Positions 16,506 to 24,977 of a stretch of DNA of 56,664 nucleotides are shown piece by piece; within the stretch, counting starts at the first letter, position 1, and each line of letters starts with the position of its first letter. Source of the stretch: Desulfuromonadales bacterium (GTDB taxonomy: Bacteria; Desulfobacterota; Desulfuromonadia; Desulfuromonadales; Geopsychrobacteraceae). The stretch is from the NCBI GenBank assembly GCA_016931615.1, contig JAFGEL010000101.1, forward strand, positions 1 through 56,664, given 5' to 3'. Under the pieces are notes generated by a model that worked only from the letters and a program-made list of their open reading frames with translations, made no database searches and was not told the origin of the DNA. Both the position numbers and the translations under genes were made by a program.

Positions 16506-16850
16506 ATGAACGTTGAAGCGATCAATACACAAAGTGCTGCCCAGTTTCAACTGAGTAAGGCTTCTGACCAGCTGTCTGAAGCTCGAAAAGTTAAAAGTGA
16601 CCCAGATCAGAGTGAAAAGGTTGAAAAGAAACTGATTCAGCCCGAAGAGCTGCTTCAGCAGATCAAATCTCTGACCGAAGAAGGTCTTTACAGTGTCCGT
16701 TTTGAGAATGATGAGCGGGCAGGAATGGTGGTCAAAATTGTCGACCGTGAAAATGACGAGGTGATTCGTCAAGTGCCCGCAGAAGAGATTTTAGAGCTTA
16801 AAGCCACTTTGGAAGACCTGCGCGGCAATCTGATTGACACTGAAGGTTGA
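16506..16850 (+). CDS. flaG: FlaG family protein
   Basis: A 114-aa protein linked in other bacteria to control of filament length. A polar, helical N-terminus is followed by the FlaG domain (about residues 60-110) with VRFENDERAGMVVKIVDREN and DEVIRQVPAEEILEL, the core signature. GGGAGGA precedes the ATG. It lies in the standard fliC-flaG-fliD-fliS order. Confidence 0.92.
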   Translation: MNVEAINTQSAAQFQLSKASDQLSEARKVKSDPDQSEKVEKKLIQPEELLQQIKSLTEEGLYSVRFENDERAGMVVKIVDRENDEVIRQVPAEEILELKATLEDLRGNLIDTEG

Positions 16851-16874
16851 TTGGTGAGTTAAAGGGAGATTCTG

Positions 16875-18500
16875 ATGTCTATCACTTTTGGCGGTCTGGC
16901 GACCGGTCTTGATACCAATGCCATCGTAGAACAGCTCATGGCTTTGGAGCGTACCCCGATCACCCGCCTGGAAACCGACAAAACCTGGTTCCAGACCCGG
17001 CAAGCGGCCTTTGAAGCTTTTGACACCAAGCTGAAAAGTTTTCTTTCAAAGATTGAAAATCTTGGGTCAAGCGATGATTTACGTCAAAAATCAATTTCAG
17101 CTTCAAGCGAAAATTTCTTGTCCGTATCCGCCAGTGCCGAGGCTCTACCTGGTGCCAGTTATCAGGTTGAAGTCGTATCGCTGGCCCAGGTGCAGAAAAA
17201 CGTTACCCAGGGGTATGCAGATAAAACAGCACAGAATTTCGGTACTGGTGAATTGACTTTGACCGTGGGTGATGGTGAAGCACTTACAATTACAATTGAC
17301 GAGATGAATAATTCCCTCGAAGGGATTATGCAGGCGATTAATGATGCTGATGCCGGAGTCAATGCGTCAATTATCAATGATGGGACCGACAACCCGTACC
17401 GATTGGTTTTGACCGGCGAGAATGTAGCGACCGATTTCAGCCTCTTATCAACTTTGTCTTCCAACAATGGTGATGTCAGTGCGCAATTGCAGACAGAAGG
17501 ATATGGGTCTCAGACGGCTGATTATTTTGGTAACGGTACCCTGGATTTGTCGAATGGGCATCAGATCATTTTGACTGAAGCGAGCAATTCCCTGACTGAT
17601 ATCATGGAAGCGATCAATGCCGAAACGGGAACCACCGGAGTGACCGCTTCAATCGTTGCGGATGGCGATAATTTTGTGATTGCTTTGGACAATGGTGCCA
17701 CGATCACAGCCACTGATTTCAGTGGCGGGTACGACGGATTGAGCCTGACGGAAACCCAGGCGGCGAGCCAGGCGCACATCCGTGTCGATACCATCGATAT
17801 TTATTCCGACGGAAACACTCTGGATGAAGCCATTCCAGGACTAACCCTTGATCTGCTACAGGCGGAAGAGGGTGAAATGACCACTGTTTCGGTTGCTCTG
17901 GATGAAGATGCGATCAAGGGGCAGATTGAAGCTTTTGTCAGCGGTTATAATGAAGTGCTGTCATTTATCAGTTCGCAGTCTGGCAGTAGCGAGGACTCTT
18001 CAGGTGGGATTCTCGGTAGTGACCCGGGAATGAATTCCGTCAAACGGCGCCTTCAGGGGTTGTTGACGACGGTACTAAATAATTCAGGAAATTTCGCTGC
18101 TCTATCTCAATTGGGACTGGAAACCCAGAAAAATGGGACCATCACTCTGGACGATGAAAAGCTGACTTCCGCAATCCGCAATGATCTCGACAGTGTTGAA
18201 AACCTTCTTGTTGGTGAAGATGGAAATGACGGAATCGCGGTCAAATTTCAGGATTACCTGGAAGGTATCACTGATTCCATCGATGGGCTGGCCGTTGCAG
18301 TAAGAAAGAGTACAGAATCAAATGTAACCCGAATAGAAGATCGCATTGAACAGATTGAAGCGCGGCTGGAGAAAAAAGAAGAGACCATGTTGAAAAAGTT
18401 TTCTGCCATGGAAGAGCTGGTGAGCGGCATGAACAACCAGAGTAGCTTCCTGACGCAGCAGCTCGACATGTTAACCAATATGCTGACGAGGGACAAATAG
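16875..18500 (+). CDS. fliD: Flagellar filament cap protein FliD
   Basis: Filament cap/hook-associated protein 2, 541 aa. The N-terminus SITFGGLATGLDTNAIVEQL, then MALERTPITRLE, and the C-terminal coiled coil (RIEDRIEQIEARLEKKEETM, then LKKFSAMEELVSGMNNQ) are the family hallmarks. The central head is repetitive and polar. GGGAG precedes the ATG. fliS starts at the base after its stop. Confidence 0.96.
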   Translation: MSITFGGLATGLDTNAIVEQLMALERTPITRLETDKTWFQTRQAAFEAFDTKLKSFLSKIENLGSSDDLRQKSISASSENFLSVSASAEALPGASYQVEVVSLAQVQKNVTQGYADKTAQNFGTGELTLTVGDGEALTITIDEMNNSLEGIMQAINDADAGVNASIINDGTDNPYRLVLTGENVATDFSLLSTLSSNNGDVSAQLQTEGYGSQTADYFGNGTLDLSNGHQIILTEASNSLTDIMEAINAETGTTGVTASIVADGDNFVIALDNGATITATDFSGGYDGLSLTETQAASQAHIRVDTIDIYSDGNTLDEAIPGLTLDLLQAEEGEMTTVSVALDEDAIKGQIEAFVSGYNEVLSFISSQSGSSEDSSGGILGSDPGMNSVKRRLQGLLTTVLNNSGNFAALSQLGLETQKNGTITLDDEKLTSAIRNDLDSVENLLVGEDGNDGIAVKFQDYLEGITDSIDGLAVAVRKSTESNVTRIEDRIEQIEARLEKKEETMLKKFSAMEELVSGMNNQSSFLTQQLDMLTNMLTRDK

Positions 18501-18932
18501 ATGAACGCCTACGTGAATCAATACCAGAACAATCAGATCCTCAACGCATCTCCCGAGCAGATCCTGATTATGCTTTACGATGGTTCCATCCGCTTCTGCC
18601 GCCAGGCAATTCACGCGATGGAAGAAAATAACCGAGTTGTCCAGGCTGAAAAGATCAGCCGGGCGATGGCGATCGTCAGTGAATTCGCCAATACTCTGGA
18701 TCATGAAGCCGGTGCTCATTTTGCCGAAGATCTGGACGCTCTGTATTCCTTTATGATCCGAGAGCTGACCACTGCCAATGTCAAGAATGATCGCAAATCT
18801 TTGGAAACAGTCGAGAGTTTACTGGTTGATTTGCGCGAAACCTGGGTTGAAGCGATAGAGCTGAATCGGACGGCACAACAGGCCGTCTCATCGTCGGACA
18901 GTTCGGACAAACGCGTCGCAGCTTCATTTTGA
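18501..18932 (+). CDS. fliS: Flagellin export chaperone FliS
   Basis: Cytoplasmic chaperone that binds the flagellin C-terminus before export. It has 143 aa, with the N-terminal Y-x-x-N-x-I motif (YQNNQILNASPEQILIMLYD) and the GSIRFCRQAIHAMEE helix. It starts directly after the fliD stop and overlaps the next gene. The C-terminal tail (SSSDSSDKRVAASF) is polar. Confidence 0.95.
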   Translation: MNAYVNQYQNNQILNASPEQILIMLYDGSIRFCRQAIHAMEENNRVVQAEKISRAMAIVSEFANTLDHEAGAHFAEDLDALYSFMIRELTTANVKNDRKSLETVESLLVDLRETWVEAIELNRTAQQAVSSSDSSDKRVAASF

Positions 18933-19345
18933 TGAAGGTGATGGATATGGAAACCTGCATAAGAAAGTCGATTGAGCAATACAGTCGGATTATCGATCAT
19001 GCCGGACAGCTTGATCAAATCTTGCAGAAATCCGATCCGGATGAGTTGAAAACTTATACGCAAAAGCTTCAGGAACTTCAGGAAGAAGCCGGTCTGCATG
19101 ACCGGATCTTTCACGAGCTCTTTTCCCGTCATTCTGCTGACTGGCAGGACCATCCCCTGTTTCAGGAGCGCACTCGTTTGTTGAAGCAGATCGTGGAGCT
19201 GAACCATTTGCTATTGCCGAGAATTCGTGGCATGATGGCTGTTACCGCTCATGAGTTGACTCAAATCAAGGGTGGTCGCGTGGCTGTTGCCGGTTATCAT
19301 CGGCCTGTGGTGAAACGCACTCATGCGATTCGAGGGATCGGCTGA
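18932..19345 (+). CDS. FliT-like small helical flagellar protein
   Basis: A 137-aa, mostly helical protein in the position of fliT, the chaperone of FliD. Recognisable only as amphipathic helices (YSRIIDHAGQLDQILQKSDP; HPLFQERTRLLKQIVELNHL); no diagnostic motif is seen, so the FliT link rests on position and fold character. The start is uncertain: 18932 overlaps the fliS stop, while 18941 and 18947 sit better behind GAAGG. The C-terminus is basic. Confidence 0.65.
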   Translation: MKVMDMETCIRKSIEQYSRIIDHAGQLDQILQKSDPDELKTYTQKLQELQEEAGLHDRIFHELFSRHSADWQDHPLFQERTRLLKQIVELNHLLLPRIRGMMAVTAHELTQIKGGRVAVAGYHRPVVKRTHAIRGIG

Positions 19346-19414
19346 TATCATTAACCCGCTTCAGTTTCTCCCTGATCAGCTGTTCATTGTTATCGGTCCG
19401 CAAGAGGATCTTCC

Positions 19415-20080
19415 ATGTCCGTACTGAATCATCTCAAAGATTATCGTGTTGTTAAAGTCTCCCTGCCTCTGCTTGAAAATCGTCAGCAATCTCTTGATGC
19501 TGTTGCCAAAGTGACGACAGAGCCGGTATTTGAGGTAACTTTCCTGCCGGATCAATTGAAAACCGATGAACTGAATCGCGAGGAATTCTGCCAGGTCACT
19601 TTTGATGTGGCCGGGGAAAACAAATCGATTAAAGCGAAGATCAGCGAGGTGGCCGGCGAGGCTAAACTGCTGCTTGAAATGGTTGATTCCTTCGACCATA
19701 TCCAGAAGCGTGAGTACTTTCGGGTTGATGCCGATTTGTCGGTCAGTTACTGGGTCATCGATGACGAGAATCCGTCTGCCAAGTCTGTCAAGACATCAGT
19801 CAATATCAGTGGCGGTGGGCTGCGTTTTCCGGTTGCGGAAACGATCAAGGAAGGGACGCGGATGGGGCTGGAAATCGTTATCGATTCGCCTGAGCCGACA
19901 GTTGTTGAATGTATCGGGGAAGTGGTCGGAACTTATGACGTTGGTGGTGTGAAGCAGCTGGCGTTGAGTTTTGCCGATATCGAAGACGAGCATCAGGACG
20001 CCATTGTCGCTTACTGTCTGGCGGCACAGCGTAAACAATTGCGCTTGAAAGTTAAGGTTCTCGGCGGGGTGGACGCCTGA
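19415..20080 (+). CDS. PilZ-domain c-di-GMP receptor (YcgR-like)
   Basis: A 221-aa protein with an N-terminal YcgR-N-like beta domain (about 1-100) and a C-terminal PilZ domain. The c-di-GMP motifs are intact: RxxxR in KREYFRVDA (near residue 104) and NxSxxG in NISGGGLRF (near 130). YcgR-type proteins slow or bias flagellar motors when c-di-GMP rises. The place at the end of the filament genes and the GGDEF gene facing it support a link to motility. Confidence 0.85.
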   Translation: MSVLNHLKDYRVVKVSLPLLENRQQSLDAVAKVTTEPVFEVTFLPDQLKTDELNREEFCQVTFDVAGENKSIKAKISEVAGEAKLLLEMVDSFDHIQKREYFRVDADLSVSYWVIDDENPSAKSVKTSVNISGGGLRFPVAETIKEGTRMGLEIVIDSPEPTVVECIGEVVGTYDVGGVKQLALSFADIEDEHQDAIVAYCLAAQRKQLRLKVKVLGGVDA

Positions 20081-20108
20081 TGTGACGATAGCGTCAATAA
20101 AAAATCAT

Positions 20109-20145
20109 AAAAAAGGTCTGTGATATGCGTTCACAGACCTTTTTT
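20109..20145. terminator. Bidirectional terminator between the PilZ and GGDEF genes
   Basis: GGTCTGTGA (20115-20123) pairs with TCACAGACC (20131-20139), with an A-run before and a T-run after, so it can end both converging transcripts. Confidence 0.9.
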
Positions 20146-20167
20146 GTTGCTTGATGAGTTGTTTTTG

Positions 20168-21142
20168 TCAGGCTCCAAACGCCAGTTGCGGTGATGGATG
20201 GCAGGTAAAGCGCATCTGGGGAACAATGTAATCCGGGCGCCAGATTTCCGTGCGGTTACGGCCTTTTTCCTTGGCCAGATAAAGGGCCTGATCCGCCTCT
20301 TCGATGAGGATTCGCGGGTGTATGTTGTTGCGCCGAGTTGCACTGCTGATGCCGATACTGACAGTGATCGGTCGGCGTTCCAACGGTTGAGCGCTGGAAA
20401 CTTTGGCAACCTGTTTATGAATGCGCTCTGCCAGGACTTCAGCCTGCTTTGCCTTGGTGTCCGGAAGAATGACGGCAAACTCTTCCCCGCCATATCGACA
20501 ACAGATATCCGCATCACGGGCGGCCAGATGAATTGCTTCGGCGACCAGTTTGAGGATTGTATCTCCGACCTGATGACCATGGGTATCGTTGAAGGCTTTA
20601 AAATGATCCAGGTCGATCATCAGGAGTGAATAGGGGATTCCGGAACGCTGCGTTCTGGCTGCGGCCTGTTTGATACTCATGTCAAATGTCGCTCGGTTGC
20701 CCAACTGTGTCAGGGGGTCGGTCAAAGCCATTTTCTGCAACTGTTCCTGGCTTTTACGCAGTTCCAGCAGGCGTTGCCAGCGTTGCAGGTGACGGTGCAT
20801 GCGGACGCTGAGCTCGGTAGGATCAATCTCCACATGAACGGCATCGCTGGCTCCTAACTCAAACCCATCAATCAGGCTTTGCTGATCCTCGGCAAATGCG
20901 ATCAGCGGCAGGTCGTGCCACTGTTCCAGGGCCTGCAGTTTATTGATCCAGTCACTTTTGCGGTTCTTTTTCTCAATGGCCCAGCAGATCATATCAGCGG
21001 GTTTCGATTTCAGGTGCTGAAACAGGGCTGATGTTGAATTGAGGGGTTTGATCTGGGCAAAGAGTCCGGTTGCCGTAAGATGGTTGACCATCTGCATTTT
21101 TTTATTGTTGTCGTTGGCAAGTACCAGAGCCGTTGTTTTCAT
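20168..21142 (-). CDS. Diguanylate cyclase with degenerate receiver domain
   Basis: A 324-aa protein. The C-terminal GGDEF domain (about 145-300) has the active site GGEEF, preceded by an intact RxxD inhibitory site (RDAD, five residues before GGEEF), and MIDLDHFKAFNDTHGHQVGD; it should make c-di-GMP. The N-terminal ~120 residues have receiver-like layout but lack the acidic pair (VLANDNNKK), have tryptophan at the phosphoryl-Asp position (MICWAIEKK) and lack the usual lysine, so phosphorylation looks impossible. It converges on the PilZ receptor gene, a likely functional pair. Confidence 0.88.
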   Translation of the reverse strand: MKTTALVLANDNNKKMQMVNHLTATGLFAQIKPLNSTSALFQHLKSKPADMICWAIEKKNRKSDWINKLQALEQWHDLPLIAFAEDQQSLIDGFELGASDAVHVEIDPTELSVRMHRHLQRWQRLLELRKSQEQLQKMALTDPLTQLGNRATFDMSIKQAAARTQRSGIPYSLLMIDLDHFKAFNDTHGHQVGDTILKLVAEAIHLAARDADICCRYGGEEFAVILPDTKAKQAEVLAERIHKQVAKVSSAQPLERRPITVSIGISSATRRNNIHPRILIEEADQALYLAKEKGRNRTEIWRPDYIVPQMRFTCHPSPQLAFGA

Positions 21143-21453
21143 TTTTAAAATGTCCTTTCGTTCCTCAAATACTTCATGAGGTCACGCTTATACCTGTTTC
21201 GACATATCATTAAATATTCTTTAGCAGTATTTCTAGGTATAAGCTATTTTTGTGCCAAATTTAATTTTGCATTAATTTCAACAGTTTGAAAGTTTTGTGA
21301 TGGTATTATGACAGCACCTGACGGCAGAAAATCGGTATTGAATCTTGGTTGTCGATATTTTGACTTTTGGCTTTTTCAGGAGTGAGTGGTTGAAATTTCT
21401 ATTGCGCTGCGAGTTTCGGCATCCTTTGTATGACGAGATGTTAGAATAATGAG
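21143..21453. other. AT-rich intergenic region between divergent genes
   Basis: No gene is seen. It contains a 9-bp inverted repeat CTTATACCT (21187-21195) / AGGTATAAG (21235-21243) upstream of the diguanylate cyclase gene, which could be an operator or a transcript hairpin. The right edge leads into the sigma-28 site at 21454. Confidence 0.5.
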
Positions 21454-21481
21454 TAAATTCCTCGCTTCAAAAGGTCGATAG
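21454..21481 (+). promoter_or_regulatory. Candidate sigma-28 promoter before the FliK-like gene
   Basis: TAAA (21454-21457), 16 bases, then GTCGATAG (21474-21481). Identical spacing and GTCGA core to the fliC site; the ATG follows seven bases after, so the leader would be very short or the start lies further in. Confidence 0.5.
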
Positions 21482-21488
21482 GCAGGTT

Positions 21489-23291
21489 ATGACAATTATA
21501 AACCCGAATTTACCGGCGAATCTTTTTGTTCAGCCGAGCAGCCAGCCGCTCAGTACTTCCGACCTGCGTCAGTTGGATTTGAGATTGGAGCAGGTGGTTC
21601 GTGCGACGGTAGTTGAGAGCGGGATCGACAAAACCCTTCTGGAGATGAACCATCAGCAATATCGGGCTGAAACCGAAAGAGAACTTCAGGTCGGTCAGAA
21701 CCTCAGGCTTCAGGTTTTGCGTGTGCACCCGAAGTTGGAGTTCCGAGTTCTCAATGATCCTCTGAAAGATCGTCTGGCGATGCTTCTGCCGCTATTGACC
21801 CGTTCTTACGATTGGGGACAGCTGCTTGAACAGTTTCGGCAGTCCCCTGCCGGGAACAAGCAATCGGCTGCGTTGGAACAGGTTTTTAATCAGCTTCGAC
21901 AGGTTTTGGGTTCGGACCGGGGAGTTTATTCCGCCACCGATGCCAACATCTCCAGGATTGTGGCTCAACTGGCGCAGCTGGATCCTGCTTTTGAGAACTT
22001 TTCACGGCAACAGCTGGCGTATTTACCGACTAATAATCCTTATGAACGAGCAATTTCTCAAGAGGCAGTCCGTGGTGTTCTGAGTCTGATCCCGCAATTG
22101 ACTCAAAAGTTGCAGGTTCAATTGGCGGTACTGTCTGCCGAATTGCCTGTCGTGAATTTAGGGGACTGGCTGGCAGATACACGGGCCCTGCTGACTTCCC
22201 TTCAGGGGGGAAACGCAGTTCCGGTTGACGGCTTCTCCGCGTCGGGGCGGGCCCTGCTGAATGTCCTGGCCGGTCTGCGCGATCATTCCGCAGTTCCCCC
22301 GCAATTTGCCGCTGAGGTCGAGCGTCTGTTGAAGCAGCTGGAGCAGCAAACGGTCAAGGAGTCGACGCCGGCGCACAGGAGTATGGTCGCGAATGCCGAG
22401 CGGAATGTCTCCGACCGTTTGCTGAGCAAGGGAACGGAGCAGGTGTTTGAAACTCACCGGGCGGGTCATGGTCAGGGGGGAAATCCCCAAGAAAGCCAGA
22501 CCATTCTGGGGCACGAAATATCCTCGCTGCTGAAGAATGTTCAGCATCTGCGTGATCGGGGTGCAGGTTTGCCGGCACCACTGCTGGGCAGACTCGAAGG
22601 TCTGGTCATCAGGTTGCAGGCGTTAAACCAGGGGCCGGGCAACAGCCCGGTAGCTTTTCCCGGCTTGGAAATGCTGCTCAACCAGATGACCGATCTGGTC
22701 AATCAGCCACAGCAAAACCCCTCGGGTGGACATCTGGGTGTTCTGGCCCAACTGTTCGGCCTCTATCTCGAAACCGAGCTTTTACAGGGTAAAACTAAAG
22801 AGGCCCTGGCCAGTTTAAAGCTGGCGTTGTTGACGTTGAAACATGAGTTGGGCGAAGAGGCTTCCGAGCCGTTGCGGCGGCTTGAACTGTTCCAGCTGTG
22901 TAAGGCGCGACTGGCCGAAGACCATGTCCAGTTTCTGCCGTTGCCCTTTCATGAACTGGAAGAAGGCTATCTGCTGGCGGAGAAACAGAAAGGCGTACAG
23001 CCTGATGGGCAGGGAGGCAACCTGAAACTTTCGTTGGCACTGCGGCTTTCAGCTCTGGGAAATATGCGTGTCGACATGGTTTATGGCAAACATGGCCTGC
23101 AGTTGTGTGTCGCCGGCGAAAATCAGGAAAAGAAGAATTATTTACAGAACGCACAAAAAGAACTCGAAGGCGCGATCACCATGCTGGAACTGCGTGGTAT
23201 CAGTTTTGCCGCCGATGCTCAGCCGCCGGCTAAGCAATTGCAGCAGCGCCTGCTGCCCCAGGCGCGTTCCATGCTGGATGCGAGGGTCTGA
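21489..23291 (+). CDS. FliK-like hook-length control family protein
   Basis: A 600-aa cytoplasmic-looking protein. Gln- and Leu-rich helices fill the first ~450 residues (EQVFNQLRQVLGSDRG; LIPQLTQKLQVQLAVLSAEL). The C-terminal ~110 residues (LRLSALGNMRVDMVYGKHGL, then ENQEKKNYLQNAQKELE) match the pattern of the FliK C-terminal domain, which talks to FlhB. Its stop overlaps the start of a gene for an FlhB-tail homologue, exactly the partner expected. It may be a second FliK paralogue; a main fliK would lie outside this window. Confidence 0.75.
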   Translation: MTIINPNLPANLFVQPSSQPLSTSDLRQLDLRLEQVVRATVVESGIDKTLLEMNHQQYRAETERELQVGQNLRLQVLRVHPKLEFRVLNDPLKDRLAMLLPLLTRSYDWGQLLEQFRQSPAGNKQSAALEQVFNQLRQVLGSDRGVYSATDANISRIVAQLAQLDPAFENFSRQQLAYLPTNNPYERAISQEAVRGVLSLIPQLTQKLQVQLAVLSAELPVVNLGDWLADTRALLTSLQGGNAVPVDGFSASGRALLNVLAGLRDHSAVPPQFAAEVERLLKQLEQQTVKESTPAHRSMVANAERNVSDRLLSKGTEQVFETHRAGHGQGGNPQESQTILGHEISSLLKNVQHLRDRGAGLPAPLLGRLEGLVIRLQALNQGPGNSPVAFPGLEMLLNQMTDLVNQPQQNPSGGHLGVLAQLFGLYLETELLQGKTKEALASLKLALLTLKHELGEEASEPLRRLELFQLCKARLAEDHVQFLPLPFHELEEGYLLAEKQKGVQPDGQGGNLKLSLALRLSALGNMRVDMVYGKHGLQLCVAGENQEKKNYLQNAQKELEGAITMLELRGISFAADAQPPAKQLQQRLLPQARSMLDARV

Positions 23292-23581
23292 TGACTGACA
23301 AAAATCACTCCAATCCTCAGGCCGTGGCTCTTCACTTCGAGCCTGAAACAGATGCGATACCACGAGTCCTGGCTTCAGGGCGGGGTGATATCGCCCGGCA
23401 GATCATTGCTGCCGCACGGGCTGCGGGGGTCGATATTGTTGAGGATCCCGATCTTCTTGAGGTGCTTGGCCGGGTTCCCGTCGGGGAAGATATCCCGCCT
23501 GAATTATTTCAGGCCGTCGCAGAGATTCTCGCCTTTATTTACCGCCTCAACGGACGCTATGAAGCCTCTCAAAACGTCTGA
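23291..23581 (+). CDS. FlhB C-terminal domain homologue (FhlB/EscU-type)
   Basis: A 96-aa soluble protein equal to the cytoplasmic tail of FlhB without its membrane part: AVALHFEPETDAIPRVLASG, then GDIARQIIAAARAAGVDIVE, DPDLLEVL and IPPELFQAVAEILAFIYRL. In FlhB this domain carries the NPTH cleavage motif; here the segment is replaced, so no autocleavage is expected. It overlaps the FliK-like gene (TGATG). A role in substrate switching is inferred from the family. Confidence 0.88.
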   Translation: MTDKNHSNPQAVALHFEPETDAIPRVLASGRGDIARQIIAAARAAGVDIVEDPDLLEVLGRVPVGEDIPPELFQAVAEILAFIYRLNGRYEASQNV

Positions 23582-23589
23582 AAAAGCCC

Positions 23590-23617
23590 TTTACACTGTC
23601 ACGTTTGATAGTGTATC
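23590..23617 (+). promoter_or_regulatory. Possible promoter of tRNA-Ser
   Basis: TTTACA (23590-23595), 16 bases, TGTATC (23612-23617), ending 13 bases before the mature tRNA. Only a moderate match to sigma-70 consensus; placed mainly by position. Confidence 0.35.
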
Positions 23618-23630
23618 GTCTGCAGTTCGC

Positions 23631-23722
<92 letters not shown>

Positions 23723-23741
23723 GAATATGAATCTTGTAATA

Positions 23742-23879
23742 GGGATTCGAAGCGGAGCGAGCGCTGACTGAATGTCAGAAAAGCGGCTAAGATGGCCGCG
23801 TCAGCGAGTGCAGGGGAGGCGACGCAGGAAGCACCGTGATGGTGCTGACGAAGTGGCCGAATCCCCCCCTCTCCGCCAT
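23742..23879. repeat. Structured element ending in a duplicate of the tRNA-Ser 3' end
   Basis: The element is closed by GGGATTCG (23742-23749) / CGAATCCC (23858-23865). Inside are three hairpins: CTGAC-tgaat-GTCAG (23764-23778), GCGGC-taagatg-GCCGC (23783-23799) and AGCACC-gtgat-GGTGCT (23830-23846). Its last 22 bases (23858-23879) copy the tRNA-Ser 3' end at 23698-23719. It could be a repeat family that uses tRNA-Ser as a landing site, or a decayed attachment site. Confidence 0.65.
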
Positions 23880-23895
23880 CGGTTTTGGGGTGGGT

Positions 23896-24000
23896 GAAAA
23901 CAAACCATCTGCGGTGTTACTCTTAACCTGCATCAACGGCGTACTGACCTGTACGCCTTATTCTTCAGGTTTTCGAGTGCCTAGCATCTGGTTCCTTTTG
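23896..24000. repeat. Large imperfect palindrome (REP/MITE-like), copy 2
   Basis: Same architecture as 6468-6571: CATCTGC near the left end, a central perfect stem GGCGTAC-tgacct-GTACGCC (23938-23957), TTTTCGAGTGCCTAGCAT near the right end, and outer arms AACCA/TGGTT. The sequence has diverged but the pairing is kept. It lies just before an IS200-type element, whose Y1 transposase class is related to the RAYT enzymes that move REP elements. Confidence 0.65.
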
Positions 24001-24020
24001 ACCCTCCCTACAGCTTTTAT

Positions 24021-24586
24021 ACGGTCGAAGACAGAACACCACGGCTTTAGCCGTGGATGAATGAGTCCGAAGGCGGTATGTTAAGCGGATGGAAGTTCGA
24101 GTATCCGCACATTGTGCCTATAGATTGCAGTGCCATGTCGTCTGGGTATGCAAATACCGCCGTAGGATCCTGAAGCCTGGTGTGGCTGAGTACCTTTGTA
24201 AGGTACTCATGGGTCTATTGAGGCAAATGCCCGGCGTAGAAATCGAGACGATTGGCTTTGATGGTGACCATTTACATATGGTGATGATCATACCACCTAA
24301 ATATTCGATATCTGATGTGGTGGGAAAGTTGAAGAGCCAGTCGTCGTCTAGAATGCGCAAAAAGTTTGACTGGTTAGCCAAGATCTATTGGTCCGATAAC
24401 ATTGTGTGGTCGCCGGGCTACTTTGTCAGTAGTGTCGGAGTGGATGAGAAAACCATCAAAAAGTACGTCGAATATCAAGGCCGCCAGGATTCAGGTCAGC
24501 ACCGTGAGGTGCTGTGATATTAACTGATTGCAAAAGCAATCAGTTTGCGGAGCACCAGTACCCCGGGTTTACCCGGGGGTATCTAT
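24021..24586 (+). mobile_element. IS200-type insertion sequence (566 bp)
   Basis: The left end carries the hairpin CCACGGCT-TT-AGCCGTGG; the right end carries TGATTGC-aaaa-GCAATCA and CCCGGGT-TT-ACCCGGG, then GTATCTAT. There are no terminal inverted repeats, as expected for this family. The left flank is TTTAT, as at the short copy at 45600, suggesting TTTAT as the target. The only gene is a Y1 transposase. It separates tRNA-Ser from the SRP RNA gene. Confidence 0.88.
24089..24517 (+). CDS. tnpA: IS200-family Y1 (HUH) transposase TnpA
   Basis: Single-strand transposase of the HUH class, 142 aa, about full length for the family. The metal-binding HUH motif is HLH in DGDHLHMVMIIPPKYS (near residues 68-70), and the catalytic tyrosine lies in SPGYFVSSVGVDE (near residue 111). 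The N-terminus YRLQCHVVWVCKYRRRIL is typical. No frameshift is seen, so the element may be active. It could also act on the transposase-less derivative at 45600-45780. Confidence 0.93.
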   Translation: MEVRVSAHCAYRLQCHVVWVCKYRRRILKPGVAEYLCKVLMGLLRQMPGVEIETIGFDGDHLHMVMIIPPKYSISDVVGKLKSQSSSRMRKKFDWLAKIYWSDNIVWSPGYFVSSVGVDEKTIKKYVEYQGRQDSGQHREVL

Positions 24587-24802
24587 TTTGTTTGGAATGG
24601 ATCGTTCCCGAGTTTTGCTTCTGCGAGGGTGAAGGGTTCAGGTATTCCATTGTCAGGGTGTCTCGTGCCCGGATGGCGCCAGCCAAGCCCCATGGATGGG
24701 TTCATGCGGCCCTGGAAATGGAATGACTGAACGCACTCGAGTGAGCAAGGGATTATATCTGGATACAACATATAGAAGTGCTGTTTTTGATCCCGGTCCC
24801 TG
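24587..24802. other. Gap between the IS200 element and SRP RNA
   Basis: 216 bp with no protein-like frame. An 8-bp inverted repeat, ATTCCATT near 24645 and AATGGAAT near 24717, could fold. The SRP RNA promoter should lie at its right end, but no clear -35/-10 pair is seen. Confidence 0.4.
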
Positions 24803-24813
24803 TTGCCGGTAGA

Positions 24814-24921
24814 AGTGACAGCCGGGTCCCGCGCAACGGCCGGCCGTGAACCCCGTCAGGCCCGGAAGGGAGCAGCGGTAACGGTTTTGGACGTGTGCCG
24901 CGGGGGTGCCTGGCTGTCACT
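24814..24921 (+). ncRNA. ffs: 4.5S / small SRP RNA
   Basis: It contains the diagnostic domain IV segment GTCAGGCCCGGAAGGGAGCA (24855-24874) with tetraloop GGAA and the matching GCAGCGG strand. The molecule is closed by a perfect helix AGTGACAGCC (24814-24823) / GGCTGTCACT (24912-24921), which can continue outward with TGCCGGTA / TACCGGCA, so the precursor may span 24803-24932. It binds Ffh for co-translational membrane targeting. dnaX follows, an arrangement I recall from relatives. Confidence 0.93.
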
Positions 24922-24977
24922 TGTACCGGCAATTTGCTTTTCCTCACCAGTCTCGGTTCAATCCCATGGAGAGGGTT

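Noticed and set aside
23836-24060. 74-codon frame in the repeat region before the IS200 element
   Set aside because: It spans a tRNA-derived repeat, a palindromic element and an IS end; not a gene.
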